Of a stretch of 64,000 bases of DNA, positions 1 through 11,858 are shown piece by piece. This DNA comes from Forficula auricularia (lineage: Eukaryota > Arthropoda > Insecta > Dermaptera > Forficulidae): positions 186,001 through 250,000 of the forward strand of contig JALMQS010000902.1 in assembly GCA_024734495.1 (NCBI GenBank). The letters are read 5' to 3'. Made by a program: the position numbers and the translations under genes. Positions within the stretch are counted from its first letter, which is position 1. The number at the start of each line of letters is the position of its first letter. Under the pieces are notes generated by a model. It saw only the letters and a program-made list of their open reading frames with translations, was not told the DNA's origin and made no database searches.

Positions 1-50
1 AATAAAATGAGAGTCTTCTGTTTTTTAAATAAAATAATTTTTAATTATTT

Positions 51-106
51 CTAGAGACTATAGTTTCGAAGGCATTGCCTTCATCATCAGTCTTATCACA
101 ATTATT
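51..106 (-). ncRNA. Hammerhead-ribozyme-like motif
   Basis: Read on the - strand: AAGA, CTGATGA, stem II GAAGGC-aat-GCCTTC (6 bp), GAAAC, TATA, GTC, TCTA. Stem III can form as AC/GT with loop TATA. Stem I has three pairs then an A-A mismatch. One extra T lies between the core and stem II. Confidence 0.65.
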
Positions 107-275
107 TCAAATTAGTTACAAATTAAGATTTATACATTGAAAATTTTGAAAAATATATAATGTCTTTTTCTTCATGTTTCCTCTTGGGAGATTAGAATGA
201 AACTAAGACATTATATATTTTTCAAAATTTTCAATGTATAAATCTTAATTTGTAACTAATTTGAAATATTTGTGA

Positions 276-318
276 TAGACTGATGATGAAGACAATGCCT
301 TCGAAACTATAGTCTCTA
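276..318 (+). ncRNA. Hammerhead-ribozyme-like motif
   Basis: TAGA, CTGATGA, stem II GAAG/CTTC, GAAAC, TATA, GTC, TCTA. Stem I is fully paired over 4 bp (TAGA/TCTA). The palindrome ACTATAGT provides either a 2-bp hairpin stem III or a 4-bp-per-partner dimeric stem III. The core is complete. Confidence 0.75.
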
Positions 319-370
319 GAAATAATTAAAAATTATTTTATTTAAAAACAGAAGACTCTCTCATTTTATT

Positions 371-730
371 TTTAACCTAAAATAAAAACAATTCTGTTTC
401 CATCGACAGTGAAATCTTTTATTCAACTAATATTATTTCAAGTTAGAAATATATAAGTTCAAATATTATTTTCACTCAATATTTGACAAAAATTCCCTAC
501 ATTAGATTCAAGATTTCAAATTCAACTTGGTGATCCATCCGAATGTCTAGCGGGCTATACGCGAAATGACGTTAAATTGTAGCTAAGTGGATCACATCTT
601 TTTTTCTCTCTTGGTCCAGACTTAATACTCCGCAGACTCCAATAGCGTAATCCGCGGTAGTCTCGCGAGATAAAAATATATTTTTCAAATCAGCGCGGTC
701 AAAATAATTCTCGTTGAAGTATCAATTATT
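371..730. other. No gene seen
   Basis: AT-rich single-copy-looking sequence with no coding frame, splice pair or repeat match inside the window. Confidence 0.5.
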
Positions 731-3147
731 CTTTGATATATTAATGAGAAAATTTTTTTACATAATTTCTTTGTTTATGAACCGATTTTAATGATTCTTT
801 CTGCGTTTGGATCAGATTAGCTCCAAGGTAGTCAAGATAGCTAACTATTTATTTATTTTATGTATGTTCAGCGAGAACTTTTTGCCACTTGGACCGATTT
901 CGATGATTCTTTTTTATTGGAAAGGGTTACCTTAGCTGTGGTCCCATATTAATTTGGTCAAGTTCTGATGATATGATCAATGACGAAATAACGTAAATAT
1001 CCAATTCTTATGATCAAATAATCGAAATTCTAATAAAAAAATCTTTTATAAAAAAACAATCTTAAAACGTTCATTTAAAACCTGCAAACGTTTCGAAAGA
1101 ATTTCTATATTTATTAATTGAATTTTTTTATCATTTTCTGATTCATTCGTCCGACGCTTTCTCTTACGAGATGCATACAAAATATTATCTTAAGTCACTA
1201 TTAATAACATCACTAAAAAGAGAAAAATAAAAATAATTTTTATAAAAAAATAAAACCGACTTCAAAAAAATTAAATGCAACAAATAAAATAATAAAACTC
1301 AAAAATAAAATAAAATGCACTAAACGATATAAAATAATTACCTAATTTAGTTACAACTAAACGACGAAATATTAACACGAAATCACTTTTTGAAGTCGGA
1401 GCTAAACAAACTATATAAGCGAGCTTACCCGCCAAACGTACTAAGCAAGATCCGTCTAGTCCTATTCATAAAATGTATGTTTGGCACCGACTTCAAAATG
1501 TGATTTTATGTAACGATTTCTTCGTTTAGTTGTAACTAAATTAGATAATTATTTTATACCATTTAGTGCATTTTATTTGATTTTTGAGCTCTTATTATTG
1601 CATTTAAATTTTTTGAAGTCGGTTTTTTTTTTTTTTTGTTAAATAAATATATTCCCATTACTTCCGCAACTATTAAGCTCATCCTATTGAGAAATATCCA
1701 TTTAATAGAAGATTATTAATGGCATTTTATCTAAGGCGTGCGTGTTTCAAATAAAAAAACTTCAAGTGATTAAAATTTTACTCTGCCCTCTTGATATTTT
1801 AGAGTTGCGATAGTGTCTTCATATCTTAAAATAGAGACCAGAGAGTTATATCTGAAGGTTTTTGCAACAAGTCTCAATGCAAATATTGATTCAAATTATC
1901 TTTCAAAGGCTCAAATTATTTGTGAATAACCAGATGACGCCCCACAATTTCGAGTAAACCCCTTTATCATGGTTCCCTCAACCAATCTTATTCAGGTATA
2001 AAACGAATCACTTTGAATTTCCTTTCAACCATAGAGTAGAGATGAATAAAGTAGAATTTCGATAGATCCATCAACCTTTGACCCCATTTATAAATTTGAC
2101 CGAGGTGTGCGACTTTAATAAATTCTTCTATGTTTTCTATATATTTTAATTTTAATATTTGGGTGAATTTGTATTGCTTAGATTACCTCAAACTTTAGTT
2201 AATATAAATAAAAAAAAAAATAAAAATAAAAAAAATTATGAAAATTTCATTTCACAAATATTTTTTATCAAAAAATATAGTTTCACCTTGACGGTTCCTT
2301 AATTTCAAGCTGGAAATGGAACATATTAAAAGTTTATTTTTCTTGAAAGTTGCCGAGATCAAAATAATTTTTATAAAACCGACTTAAAAAAAATTAATTG
2401 CAACAAATATAATAATAATAACTCAAAAATTAAATCAAATTAACTAAAAGGTATAAAATAATTATCTAATTTAGTTACAACTAAACGATGAAATATTAAC
2501 ATGAAATCACTTTTTGAAGTCGGTGCCAAACATATACATTTTATGATTCAAACTCGACAGAATTTACTGTCGGTTTTTTTTTTTTTTTATAAAAATTAAT
2601 TTTATTTTTCTCTTTTTAGTGATGTTATTAATAGTGACTTAATATAATACCTTGCACGCATCTCGTAAGATAAAGCGTCGGGCGAATGAATCAGAAAATA
2701 ATAATAAAATTAAATTCATAAATATAGAAATTCTTTAGAAACGTTCGCGGGTTTTAAATGAACGTTTTAAGATTGATTTTTTTTATAAAAGATTTTATTT
2801 ATTATAATTTCGATTATTTGCTCATAAGAATTGGAAATTTACATTAATTCGTCATTGATCATATCATCAGAACTTGACCAAATTAATATGGGACCACCTC
2901 TAAGGTACCCTCTTTCCAATATAAAAAGAATCATTAAAATCGGTTCATAAACAAAGAAGTTATGCCTGAACAAACATGCTCCAATACCAATAAAATAAAA
3001 ACGGGACCTATCGGAAACTAGACTGAACTCAATGCAAAAAAAATCATCAAAATCGGTTCACAATTGGCGAAGATATCAAGTAACATAGACACAAAAAAAT
3101 CAGTCGAATTGAGAACCCCCTCCTTTTTTGAAGTCGGTTAAAAATAT
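731..3147. repeat. Long palindromic CCGACTTC-family repeat, diverged copy
   Basis: The left part (about 760-1640) and right part (about 2370-3147) are inverted relatives: ttttgaagtcggt words, the 20-mer tcactattaataacatcact (about 1195) against its complement (about 2620), and a right terminus ending cctttttttgaagtcggtt. The middle (1650-2370) is AT-rich filler. The copy lacks a clean left terminus. Confidence 0.6.
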
Positions 3148-3584
3148 AACATTTTTATCTAATTTGAGCTATTGGGTTATTATCTAATTTAATCACTAAT
3201 GTGTGTTTTATGTTTAAAAATCGTGTGTTTGACATATTATCTAGACATATATACAGAGTGTTTCTAAATTGTAGCGAAATATTTCAAAGGCTGGTTTTTC
3301 AGCAAAAATTAAGGGGGTCATTCATATAATTTTTTGTTTAAAACCCCTTCCCCTCCAAATTACAAACCTCTAAATTTAGGGGTAATATTTGTCATTATGA
3401 CTTCATTTGACACCAGCCAACTTGATTTTTTTAACAAATAATAACCGATCTGTGAATTTATGCGAAAAGGGTTTAAGTATTATTTTATTTTTTTGTGATC
3501 CAACAAACAATTTTATGAGAAAAAGTCAAGTCACACAAAAGTTGCAGATTGAATCCGTCTTTTAAAATCAAGTTTTAAAATGGA
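3148..3584. other. No gene; contains a short TATACAGAGTGTTTC repeat word
   Basis: AT-rich. The word tatacagagtgtttctaaatt at about 3249 is of a kind common at ends of arthropod interspersed repeats, and a similar tatacagggtgag occurs at about 37894. Confidence 0.3.
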
Positions 3585-4325
3585 AAGTTCTGATCACTTT
3601 TAAGAAAAAATATTATTATTATTTTGTTTTTGAGTATTAATATTAGTAATGAGTAAAGCAAGACCAAGACCAATTCTGCTCATCACTAATTAATATAGGC
3701 ATAGGGTGTGTTTCTAAAGTCTTCTATAGGGTGTTTAGAAAGTCCTGATCACTATTAAGAAAAATAATATTATTATTTTGTTTTTGAGTATTAATATTAG
3801 TAATGAGTAAAGCAAGACCAAGACTAAGACCAATTCTGCTCATCACTAATTAATATAGGCATAGGGTGTGTTTCTAAAGTCTTCTATAGGGTGTTTAGAA
3901 AGTCCTGATCACTATTAAGAAAAATAATATTATTATTTTGTTTTTGAGTATTAATATTAGTAATGAGTAAAGCAAGACCAAGACTAAGACCAATTCTGGT
4001 CATCACTAATTAATATAGGCATAGGGTGTGTTTCTAAAGTCTTCTATAGGGTGTTTAGAAAGTCCTGATCACTATTAAGAAAAATAATATTATTATTTTG
4101 TTTTTGAGTATTAATATTAGTAATGAGTAAAGCAAGACCAAGACCAAGACCAATTCTGCTCATCACTAATTAATATAGGCATAGGGTCTGTTTCTAAAGT
4201 CTTCTATCGGGTGTTTAGAAAGTCCTGTTCACTTTTAAGAAAAATATTATTATTATTTTGTTTTTGAGTATTAATATTAGTGATAAGCAAATCAAGACCA
4301 AGACCAATTCTGCTCATCACTACTC
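3585..4325. repeat. Tandem array, 160-bp unit, about 4.5 copies
   Basis: The phrase gtgtttagaaagtcctg starts at 3731, 3891, 4051 and 4211, giving an exact 160-bp period. Copies differ by a few substitutions and by 6-bp (gaccaa/gactaa) length changes. The first and last units are partial and more diverged, as expected for unequal exchange. Confidence 0.85.
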
Positions 4326-5052
4326 CTGAATCATTCTTAAGTTTTATCACTCTCCCTTTCTTTTTTAAATGCAAAGGTCATTAATTTCTTTAGACGTTTC
4401 ACCTTTCTGCATCTTTGTCATTAAAAAACAAAAACAGAATTAATTCGTATTATTAGATATTATTATTATTATTGTCACTCTCTCAGATTTTCTTATAACT
4501 TTCCGAGAGTGCTCAAACTTCTATCTGCAAAGTCTTTGATCCAAGCTAAATGAATTCATAAACAACGAATGAAGCCAGAGAATGTTTTTAAAATTAGAAG
4601 AAATTATTTTTATTTCATTTTAATTGAAAGTATTTGTCATGATTCTAATATTCTTTAATATTTGGGATTCCAACAACGCCTTCTTTTTCGCCTGAAAATA
4701 CTAACGATGAATCAGTGGGTTTCGTTGAGTCTCCTGTCTTTTTATATATTTACTCTTTTTTTTTCTTTTTTATATTAAGGACAAACTCTGTATGTATGCA
4801 TGCCTGTTCTCTTGTGTGTAAATATGGCACGGAGGTCACGAATCGGTGTCGAGGGCTTGCTTGCTAGCTTCATCTCTTGGACCAATGGTTCATTAGACTT
4901 ATCGACTAACATTCCTTTCGACTTTATTTGAAACAAAAATAAATCTTTTCACCACTGAAAACAATGAAATGAAATCCTGAAATCAACAAAAAAAAATACC
5001 ATTCGATTATTAGTACACTTTTCATTCACTCGAAAGGAAAATCGACTTAGAT
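4326..5052. other. No gene seen
   Basis: Mostly AT-rich. A less AT-rich patch at 4795-4920 has no open frame of note and no splice-site pair I trust. Confidence 0.4.
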
Positions 5053-6260
5053 TTTTAACCGACTTCAAAAAAGGAGGAGGCTATCAATTCGACTGAATTG
5101 TTGTGTGTCTATGTTACCTGATTTCTTCGCCAATTGTGAACCGATTTTGATGATTTTTTGCATTGGGTTCAGTATAGTTTCCGATTGGTACCATATTTGT
5201 CAGTACAGCATATTAGGTCGCGGTTCACCCCTCGGTCCCAAGGTATTCAAGATACATAATTATTTAATTATTTATTCATTTTTATGTATGTTCAGCGACA
5301 ACTTTTTCCATGTGGACCGATTTCGATGATTCTTTTTTTATTGGAAAGAGGGTACCTTAGTGGTGCTCTCATATTAATTTGGTCAAGTTCTGATGATATT
5401 ACGATCAATGACAAAATAACGGAAATATCCAAATTCTTATAAACAAATAACAGCAATTATATTAAATAACATAAAATCTATAAAAAAAAAACAATCTTAA
5501 AACGTTCATTTAAATCCGCCAACGTCTCTAGAGAATTTCCCTATTTATGAATTGAATTTTATTATCATTTTCTGATTTATTCGCCCAACACTTTCCTCTT
5601 ACGAAATGCATGCAATACAATATATTATCTTAAGACACTAATGTTAACATAACTAAAAAGAGAAAAATAAAAATACTTTTTAGAAAAAAGTAAAAACGAC
5701 TTCAACAAAATTAAATGCAACAAATAAAATGCACTAAAAGGTATAAAATAATTATCTAATTTTGTTACAACTAAACCACGAAATTTTTACATCAAATCAC
5801 TTTTTGAAGTAGGTGCTAAACAAACTATATAAGCGAGCTTACTCGATGTTGTCTTTATTACCCACCAAACATACTAAGGAAGATCCGTCGAGTTCGATTC
5901 ATAAAATGTATATGTGGGGCACCGACTTCAAAAAGGGATTTCATGAAAAAATTTTGTCGTTTATTTGTAACTAAATTAAATAATTATTTTTATACCTTTT
6001 AGTGCATTTTATTTGTTGAATTTTATTTTTTTTTTATAAAAATTACTTTTATTTTTCCCTTTTTATTGATGTTATTAATAGTGACTTAATATAATATTTT
6101 GTATGCATCTCGTAAGAGAGATCGTCGGGCGAATGAATCAGAAAATGATAATAAAATTCAATTAATAAATATAGGAATTCTCTCGAAACGTTTGCGGGTT
6201 TTAAATGAATGTTTTAAGATTTTTTTATAAAAGATTTTATTTATTATAATTATTTTTTTT
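5053..6260. repeat. CCGACTTC-family palindromic repeat
   Basis: Starts tttttaaccgacttcaaaaa at 5053 and contains the internal palindrome (about 5700-6040) around gtttggc/gtgggg centre sequences shared with the copies at 14256, 20730, 22844, 41406 and 45075. A fragment of another MITE terminus (aggtcgcggttcacccctcg, 5214-5233) interrupts it. Confidence 0.65.
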
Positions 6261-7256
6261 TCTAAAAATTATGTACACTTCGATTCTTTGCACTTAGGTG
6301 TTTAATTAGAATTTATTCTTCTACTTATACTAATGAGAAATTTATTTTCAATGATCTATTTATCTATTTTTAATTAAATTCATTTTCTTAAAAATATTTC
6401 ACAATTTATTTATAGTACCTATATATTTGTCAAGCTTGGTTATTGGCCTCACATTTTTGCTTGTCGTGAGCAAGGAAATCGTGCTTGTTAAAAACTCTTG
6501 TCAGAAGGACAATATTCGAGGTCGAATCGCCTTCTATCAAAGAGAATCTTTTAACTTAGCCAACCAACTATTGGTACATAGCATAAACTCACTCTTAAAT
6601 AGATTTCAAATTTTAAAAATTTCCTTTAATAATCTTCCAAATATTTCTTATTGAACTTGTTCATCGCTCATCACTTTAATTAATCATAAACATTCATTGC
6701 CACTCGTGATTATTTTTTCAATATATTTTTAGCTAGGCAAGAATTGCGCATAATTTGTTAAGATTTTTTTAACTAAATGAAAAATTCACCAAGGATATTT
6801 TTAAAAAAACAGTAAAAATCTCCTTTATCATTCAGAATGAATTCTTTTCATCGAATAATGACATAATGGTAAGAAAGTGGCCATTACTTTATTTTACTAG
6901 TATAGTATAGTGAGACGATCGCCATCGCTGTTAAACGGAAACAGCTATTGTCCTCCTTGAAATCACGTGTTAGCTCTTTGACTTAACTAATCATGGGGAT
7001 CAAACGATGTATAATAAGCTTAAAATAATTTCTATCATGTGTTAGCTTATTAAATCATTTTAATATTTTATTACGACTTATTTTTTAACAGTTAATCTAA
7101 TTTATATTTTTAATCCAATAATTTTAAAAAATGTTTCACCAAGTACCAACAACAAATTTCTTAAAAACTAATTTATATATTCTTAAAGCTCATTTCGCAG
7201 AGCTTTAAATGAAAAAGTGTCTCCGGGGAGCGTTCATGCTTCCGAATCCTTTCTTA
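6261..7256. other. No gene seen
   Basis: AT-rich DNA with only short chance frames. There is a G+C-richer patch near 6905-6975 but no supported feature. Confidence 0.4.
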
Positions 7257-7800
7257 AGGCTGGTTCACACGAGACATTTTCTCTTATTTGTTCGAACTAG
7301 TACTTTCAATTTGACGCTAGTTCAGTCTGTTGGCTTCACACGGAGCTTTTTCAGAAAATTTTCAAGTTGGCCGGCTGGGTTGTGCGCGCATGTGTCAATC
7401 CAAACAGCCGGACTATCATCTTTCAGTTTTAGCTCAGATGCAAACAAAAATGGCTGACAATAATATTATTGCAGAAATTATCAATCGCAGACGAATTTGG
7501 AAGGCATATTCTCTTTATTCATTGCAGTAAACAGTGAGAAGTAAAATATCAGCTGATGTATTGTGCCAATACGCATGTCACCCACGTGATAAAATAATGC
7601 TTTCCGATTGGCTGGCCACTGCCAGGTTCAAGTAGCTAAACTTTTTTTTTTTAGAACATGGGCTATCTTTTGAATCAAGTAAGCATGCTAGTACGACAGT
7701 CAGGAGTGACGTCATTTCGACCCCCTCCATGCCTCCAAATTGCAAGTTAGCCGAACAAGTTAGGAGCAACTAGCAGAAAAAGCCTCGTGTGAACCCGCCT
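7257..7800. mobile_element. PIF/Harbinger-like MITE
   Basis: Terminal inverted repeats AGGCTGGTTCACACGAG and CTCGTGTGAACCCGCCT, flanked by TTA at 7254-7256 and 7801-7803, the TWA target duplication typical of PIF/Harbinger. Internal frames (7209-7457, 7330-7530, 7578-7769) show no transposase motif, so it is non-autonomous. Confidence 0.65.
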
Positions 7801-8300
7801 TTATTATCATGTCGAGAACACCAAATGTCATGAGGCACAGTGGTCCCAAATCCCTAAAACCTGGCTAAAATATGAAGGCCTTCTTCAATTTAAATAAAAT
7901 TTGGTATACTAAGGTTTTCGAGGCCGCTGATTACGAATCAAAAGTCAAAATTACAAAAACAAAATGGCGGTTCTAATATGGCGGACATATATATTTTAAA
8001 AATATCAGATTCAGCCGAAATTTGGCATTTAGGGGTTTTTTGAGGTAGCTGCTTATGAATCTAAATTAAATTTACAAAAATAATATTTTTGACATTTTTT
8101 TAAAGAATTAAAAATAAATCACTGATTACGAATCAAAAGTCAAAATTACAAAAACAAAATGGCGATTCCAATATGGCGGACAATATATATTTTAAAAATA
8201 TCAGATTTAGCCGAAATTTGGTATTTAGGGGGCGTCATGACGCAAGCACCTTGGTGCTCGCGAGCACCATGTTGAAAACGCCTGACCTAGAGTAAAGCTC
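7801..8300. repeat. Duplicated ATGGCGG-containing repeat
   Basis: A segment with gattacgaatcaaaagtc, aaaacaaaatggcg and aatatggcggac occurs twice (about 7928-8035 and 8123-8228), separated by about 195 bp. The right end has the inverted words caccttggtgctcgcgagcacc. Confidence 0.5.
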
Positions 8301-8955
8301 AAAGACCATAAAATCGCTAACACTCTATGAGATTCAAGACTTTGTCTGTAATTCCCCATCGCTAAAATCAACAAAGCGCTTATCCATGTCGATGTTCACC
8401 AGGAAAGTAATTATCAAAAAAACAAACTACGATGTAAAGCAGACCGATGCAATAGACAAATGAAAACTTGGCCTCCTAGCTCAGCTTTTATCGAATTCTA
8501 GAATTAAAATCAAAATCTAAACAATAAAAATTGCTTAGCCTTTTATAATATAAAATCCTCTAACTAATTCATTGTGTTTATTTGTTTCAGGTGAGTTTGA
8601 GCATATGACTCAATTGACTTGATTGTACACCAGCTCCGTAAGTCCATCTTTTCCTTAACTTGCCTAAACAATCATTAGAATGCATGAACTTGCGGTCGCT
8701 AATTCATGAGTCAGATTTCCTTATTAATTTATACATTATCTCATTTCCACCTCCTCACCGTCTCCTTTATTACTAACAGACATTTTACTTCATTTCCTAT
8801 CGAATTTTATTTTGCAATTTCTCTTTCTAGAAATATGATTTCCCTATATTTTCAAATACATTAAAATTTGCTCGCTTAGACTGTATATTAAGAAAACAAC
8901 AAAAGAAAAATGCCAGATCATAAATAACTTATTAATAAGCAACGTGAACCTCGAA
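8301..8955. other. No gene apart from the candidate recursive splice site
   Basis: AT-rich sequence without repeats seen elsewhere in the window, consistent with intron. Confidence 0.35.
8591..8637 (+). other. Candidate recursive splice site with RS-exon
   Basis: A branch-like ctaac and a pyrimidine-rich tract run into ttgtttcag, followed at once by gtgagt (8591-8596). This is the AG|GTRAGT signature of a ratchet point. A second strong donor, gtaagt, begins at 8638. The 47-nt segment between them has stops in all three frames, as expected for a decoy RS-exon. It lies on the same strand as the exon chain far to the right, so it could help remove a very long upstream intron. Called by motif only. 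Confidence 0.45.
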
Positions 8956-9075
8956 AGTTAAATAATATGATAAATATATATGAATCTATATATTTATACT
9001 ATATAAACAATTTCCTATGTTAATTCTACATTAAGAAAATTATTTTATTATTTTTGAAAAGGAAAAATAAATAGA

Positions 9076-9149
9076 GTATCCGACGGGTTTCGAACCCGTG
9101 TCTCTCTCCTTTACGCGAAGAGCGGCTTAACCAACTAGCCCACAGATTC
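9076..9149 (-). pseudogene. tRNA-like sequence (Thr-CGT-like), tRNA-derived repeat
   Basis: A complete cloverleaf can be drawn: acceptor GAATCTG/CGGATAC with one A-A mismatch, D arm GGCT-AGTTGGTTA-AGCC, anticodon stem CTCTT/AGGAG, and T arm ACGGG-TTCGAAA-CCCGT. The anticodon loop CGCGTAA would place CGT at 34-36, but position 33 is G instead of the nearly invariant U. That defect and the embedding in a foldback favour a tRNA-derived element or pseudogene. Confidence 0.55.
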
Positions 9150-9296
9150 TCCCGCCGAATAAGCTCTTAAGTTGGAATGTCATTTTTCCTTTTCGCGTTT
9201 TTTTCTATTTATAGTATAGTTACTTAATTTTTAGACAAATTGATTTTTTAAACTGAAAGTTTCAATTATTTTCGTTAAGCAATTTGAACCTAATTA

Positions 9297-9370
9297 GAAT
9301 CTGTGGGCTAGTTGGTTAAGCCGCTCTTCGCGTAAAGGAGAGAGACATGGGTTCGAAACCCGTCGGATGC
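9297..9370 (+). pseudogene. tRNA-like sequence, inverted partner
   Basis: Same cloverleaf as the copy at 9076-9149 in opposite orientation. The T stem now has a mismatch (ATGGG against CCCGT), and the acceptor 3' strand reads CGGATGC, so it is more decayed. Confidence 0.5.
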
Positions 9371-9593
9371 TCTATTTATTTTTCCTTTTCAAAAATAATA
9401 AAATAATTTTCTTAATGTAGAATTAACATAGGAAATTGTTTATATAGTATAAATATATAGATTCATATATATTTATCATATTATTTAACTTTCGCTGTTC
9501 AAATTGCTTAACGAAAATAATTGAAACTTTCAGTTTAAAAAATCAATTTGTCTAAAACTTTATAATATTTTAATTCTATAAATTTAATTAATA

Positions 9594-10492
9594 GTCCAGG
9601 CAAATTACGATTTTAACAGGAAATAATTCCCGGTAAAGATTTTACTGCTGGAATACCTTTATTGGTATTCCAATATTACTACCCTAAGTTTTCCCCCAAA
9701 TCTGTGTTGTGGAAATTTTTCTACGCGCCTCAAAATGAGAAAATTTCAGAGTTTTTTCAGTTTTTCTTGAATAACTCTAAAACGGCTTATCAAATCAAAA
9801 AGATATCTATTAGATAAATTAAAGGTCTTTAAATTACGCGTAAAATGATAAACAATTTCATCTATTTAGGTTCAGTAGAACAGGTACTAGCGCCTGTCAA
9901 AAAACAGTCTCCGGGATTACTTTTGAATATCCCTTAAAACTCGTACTTTTTTCGATTTTTTCCCATTTTGATCATGAAGGAGCACGTTTTCGACAAAGAC
10001 GACTTTATTATACATTTTTAAACTAGATTAAATTTGCTACACTTTAAATAAAATTTCATTCTAATTGGATAGTGATAATGATTGAAGTTTTGTAAAAAAA
10101 ATCGCAGTTTTTCCTTCATAAAATGAAAACCAATCATCCTAGAAACTTGATTCCTAGCTCATTGTCTAGGAGATTTTGTTGACTTGAACGTTTATTTGGA
10201 CCACTTTTTTGATAAAACTCTTAGATTTATAAATATCTAGCATTTTCCAGACAAGATAATTTATCTAATAGATATCTTTTTGATTTGATAAGCCGTTTTA
10301 GAGTTATTCAAGAAAAACAGAAAAAACTCCGAAATTTACTCATTTTGAGGCGCGTGGAAGAATTTCCACAACACAGATTTGGGGGAAAACTTAGGATAGT
10401 AATATTGGAGTACCAATAAAGGTATTCCAGCAATAAAATCATTATCGGGAATTATCTGTTTATGCCTTTTTTTTCACGTAATTTGCCTGGAC
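9594..10492. mobile_element. Long-TIR MITE, TA-flanked (Tc1/mariner-like by TSD)
   Basis: Ends TAGTCCAGGCAAATTACG and CGTAATTTGCCTGGACTA. The inverted arms extend about 250 bp through cccccaaatctgtgttgtgg and complement and tatctattagataa. No transposase frame. An internal block (9940-10240) is related to 36440-37020. Confidence 0.6.
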
Positions 10493-10834
10493 TATAACTT
10501 AAAAAAAAAAATATATTATTTTTCGAATTATTCACTTATACCTATAAATTAACATAATATAAATTTTCAAATTCCTGATCATACACTCACCGGCAAAATA
10601 ACGCAACACCTAATTTTTTTTTTTAATTTTTAATGTTTTACTTTTATAATATCAATTTTTTAACAAAGTTAAAACATTTATATCATTTTTAAAGTCATTT
10701 TAAATAACTTTAAACACTTTTAATCTACATCATTAATAATTTATGTTGATTAATCTCCATTATAATTAGTAGATTAAAAATTCAGTTTATTGGGCAAAGT
10801 TTTTTTTTATTATTGAAGTTCTTCTTCAATTTTT

Positions 10835-10872
10835 GTACAACGTTTCGTCTCTCTCGAGACTTTTTCAAGTAC
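10835..10872 (-). ncRNA. Degenerate hammerhead-like motif
   Basis: GTAC, TTGAAAA (core substitutions at C3 and G8), stem II GTCTC/GAGAC, GAAAC, GTT, GTAC. Stem I pairs fully (GTAC/GTAC), but the core changes predict little or no cleavage. Confidence 0.45.
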
Positions 10873-11089
10873 TCAATTGGTTAGAACAACATTGGTTGAA
10901 ATAAAGATAAAAATAGCTGAGACATAGTAGAATTTTTCTTTCTAGATTGATACCATAAAACAATTGTTGATTGATACCATAAAACATTGTTTTATGGTAT
11001 CAATCTAGAAAGAAAAAAATTCTACTATGTCTCAGCTATTTTTATCTTTATTTCAACCAATGTTGTTCTAACCAATTGAGTACTTGAAA

Positions 11090-11116
11090 AGTCTCGAGAG
11101 AGACGAAACGTTGTAC
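11090..11116 (+). ncRNA. Degenerate hammerhead-like motif
   Basis: Inverted partner of 10835-10872 with the same core substitutions. It has one A fewer before stem II, so stem II abuts the core directly. Confidence 0.4.
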
Positions 11117-11540
11117 AAAAATTGAAGAACTTCAATAATAAAAAAAAAACTTTGTCAATAAACTGAATTTTTAATCTATTATTAATAATTTAATTACAAA
11201 TCTCTAACATTGTTTCAAAATATCAAATTTTCTCAAATTAGATTAATCAATACAACTTTTCCTGAAAATTAAATTTTGTGATTTCAGTTGAGAAAAATCA
11301 TTATAAGATGATCCGCTTGGTGATTATTTGTGATAATTAAGTGTTACAATTTAAATTTATATTAGAACTTTTTTGAAAAAATAAACTTTAAGATACATTT
11401 TTAAACTTAAATTAAAATTTTGATATTTAAAATTGTCTTAGAAATTATATTAATGAATTTTATTTGTTCAAAGATAAATATTATAAAATTAAAATATACA
11501 AAATAAAAAAATTAGGTGTTGCGTTTTTTGCCGGTGAGTG

Positions 11541-11858
11541 TAGTAGAGTTAGTATTTCTAAAGAAAATCACGAGAGATTGTCAACTATTGAATTCAAGGT
11601 GTTTTATTATCAAATAAAAATCATCCCTAACACTCTCCCTCATGATTTTCTTAATAACATAAAATTAAAAGAGGACAACTATTCGCTTTCTACAACCCAT
11701 CTCTTATGTACCAAATCATATCATAATTGCTTGTACAATCAATGTTAAATTATCTCTACCTTTTTTAATTAATTAACTACTATTTAATAATTAATTTTCC
11801 ATTTTTAGTAAATTGAAATATACTACTACTTTTTTTTAACTATTTCCATTTTTACTTT
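11541..11858. other. No gene seen
   Basis: AT-rich. The frame at 11464-11748 starts inside the MITE terminus and has no coding signature. Confidence 0.4.

Larger units (their letters stand above)
1..370. mobile_element. Foldback element with hammerhead motif in each arm (TAGA/TCTA family)
   Basis: Positions 1-165 and 205-370 are near-perfect inverted copies around a spacer of about 40 bp (ttcttcatgtttcctcttgg). The left end may continue outside the window. Each arm carries a hammerhead core (51-106 on -, 276-318 on +). The outer arm agtcttctg... resembles the gtcttctgctgg arm of the elements at 42590, 43452 and 47799. Confidence 0.75.
8956..9560. repeat. Foldback carrying two inverted tRNA-like sequences
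   Basis: The arm 8956-9149 recurs inverted at 9297-9492, and a second arm pair (about 9232-9290 and 9497-9555, gacaaattgattttttaaac and complement) overlaps it. The tRNA-like parts lie inside the first pair, so they were duplicated with the arm. Confidence 0.7.
10795..11180. mobile_element. Foldback element with degenerate hammerhead motifs (GTAC/GTAC family)
   Basis: Near-perfect inverted arms of about 180 bp meet at about 10980 (ataccataaaacattgtttt). Arm ends are gttttttttttattattg and complement. Each arm has stem II GTCTC/GAGAC, GAAAC and a GTT triplet (10835-10872 on -, 11090-11116 on +). Confidence 0.75.
10584..11540. mobile_element. Tc1/mariner-like MITE with nested foldback
   Basis: Terminal inverted repeats CACTCACCGGCAAAA...AACGCAACACCTAA and complement, flanked by TA at 10582-10583 and 11541-11542. 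No transposase frame. The hammerhead-bearing foldback at 10795-11180 lies in the middle and appears to be a later insertion. Confidence 0.6.

Noticed and set aside
5105..5329. 74-codon frame, and similar frames in other CCGACTTC copies (14590-14916, 23293-23490, 26341-26532)
   Set aside because: They fall in different frames of the same repeat, are broken in other copies, and show no coding constraint.
6427..6654. 75-codon frame starting with a non-ATG codon
   Set aside because: AT-rich region, no splice pair and no domain resemblance.
9076..9370. Functional tRNA-Thr genes
   Set aside because: Position 33 is not U, the acceptor stem has mismatches, and the pair belongs to a duplicated foldback arm.
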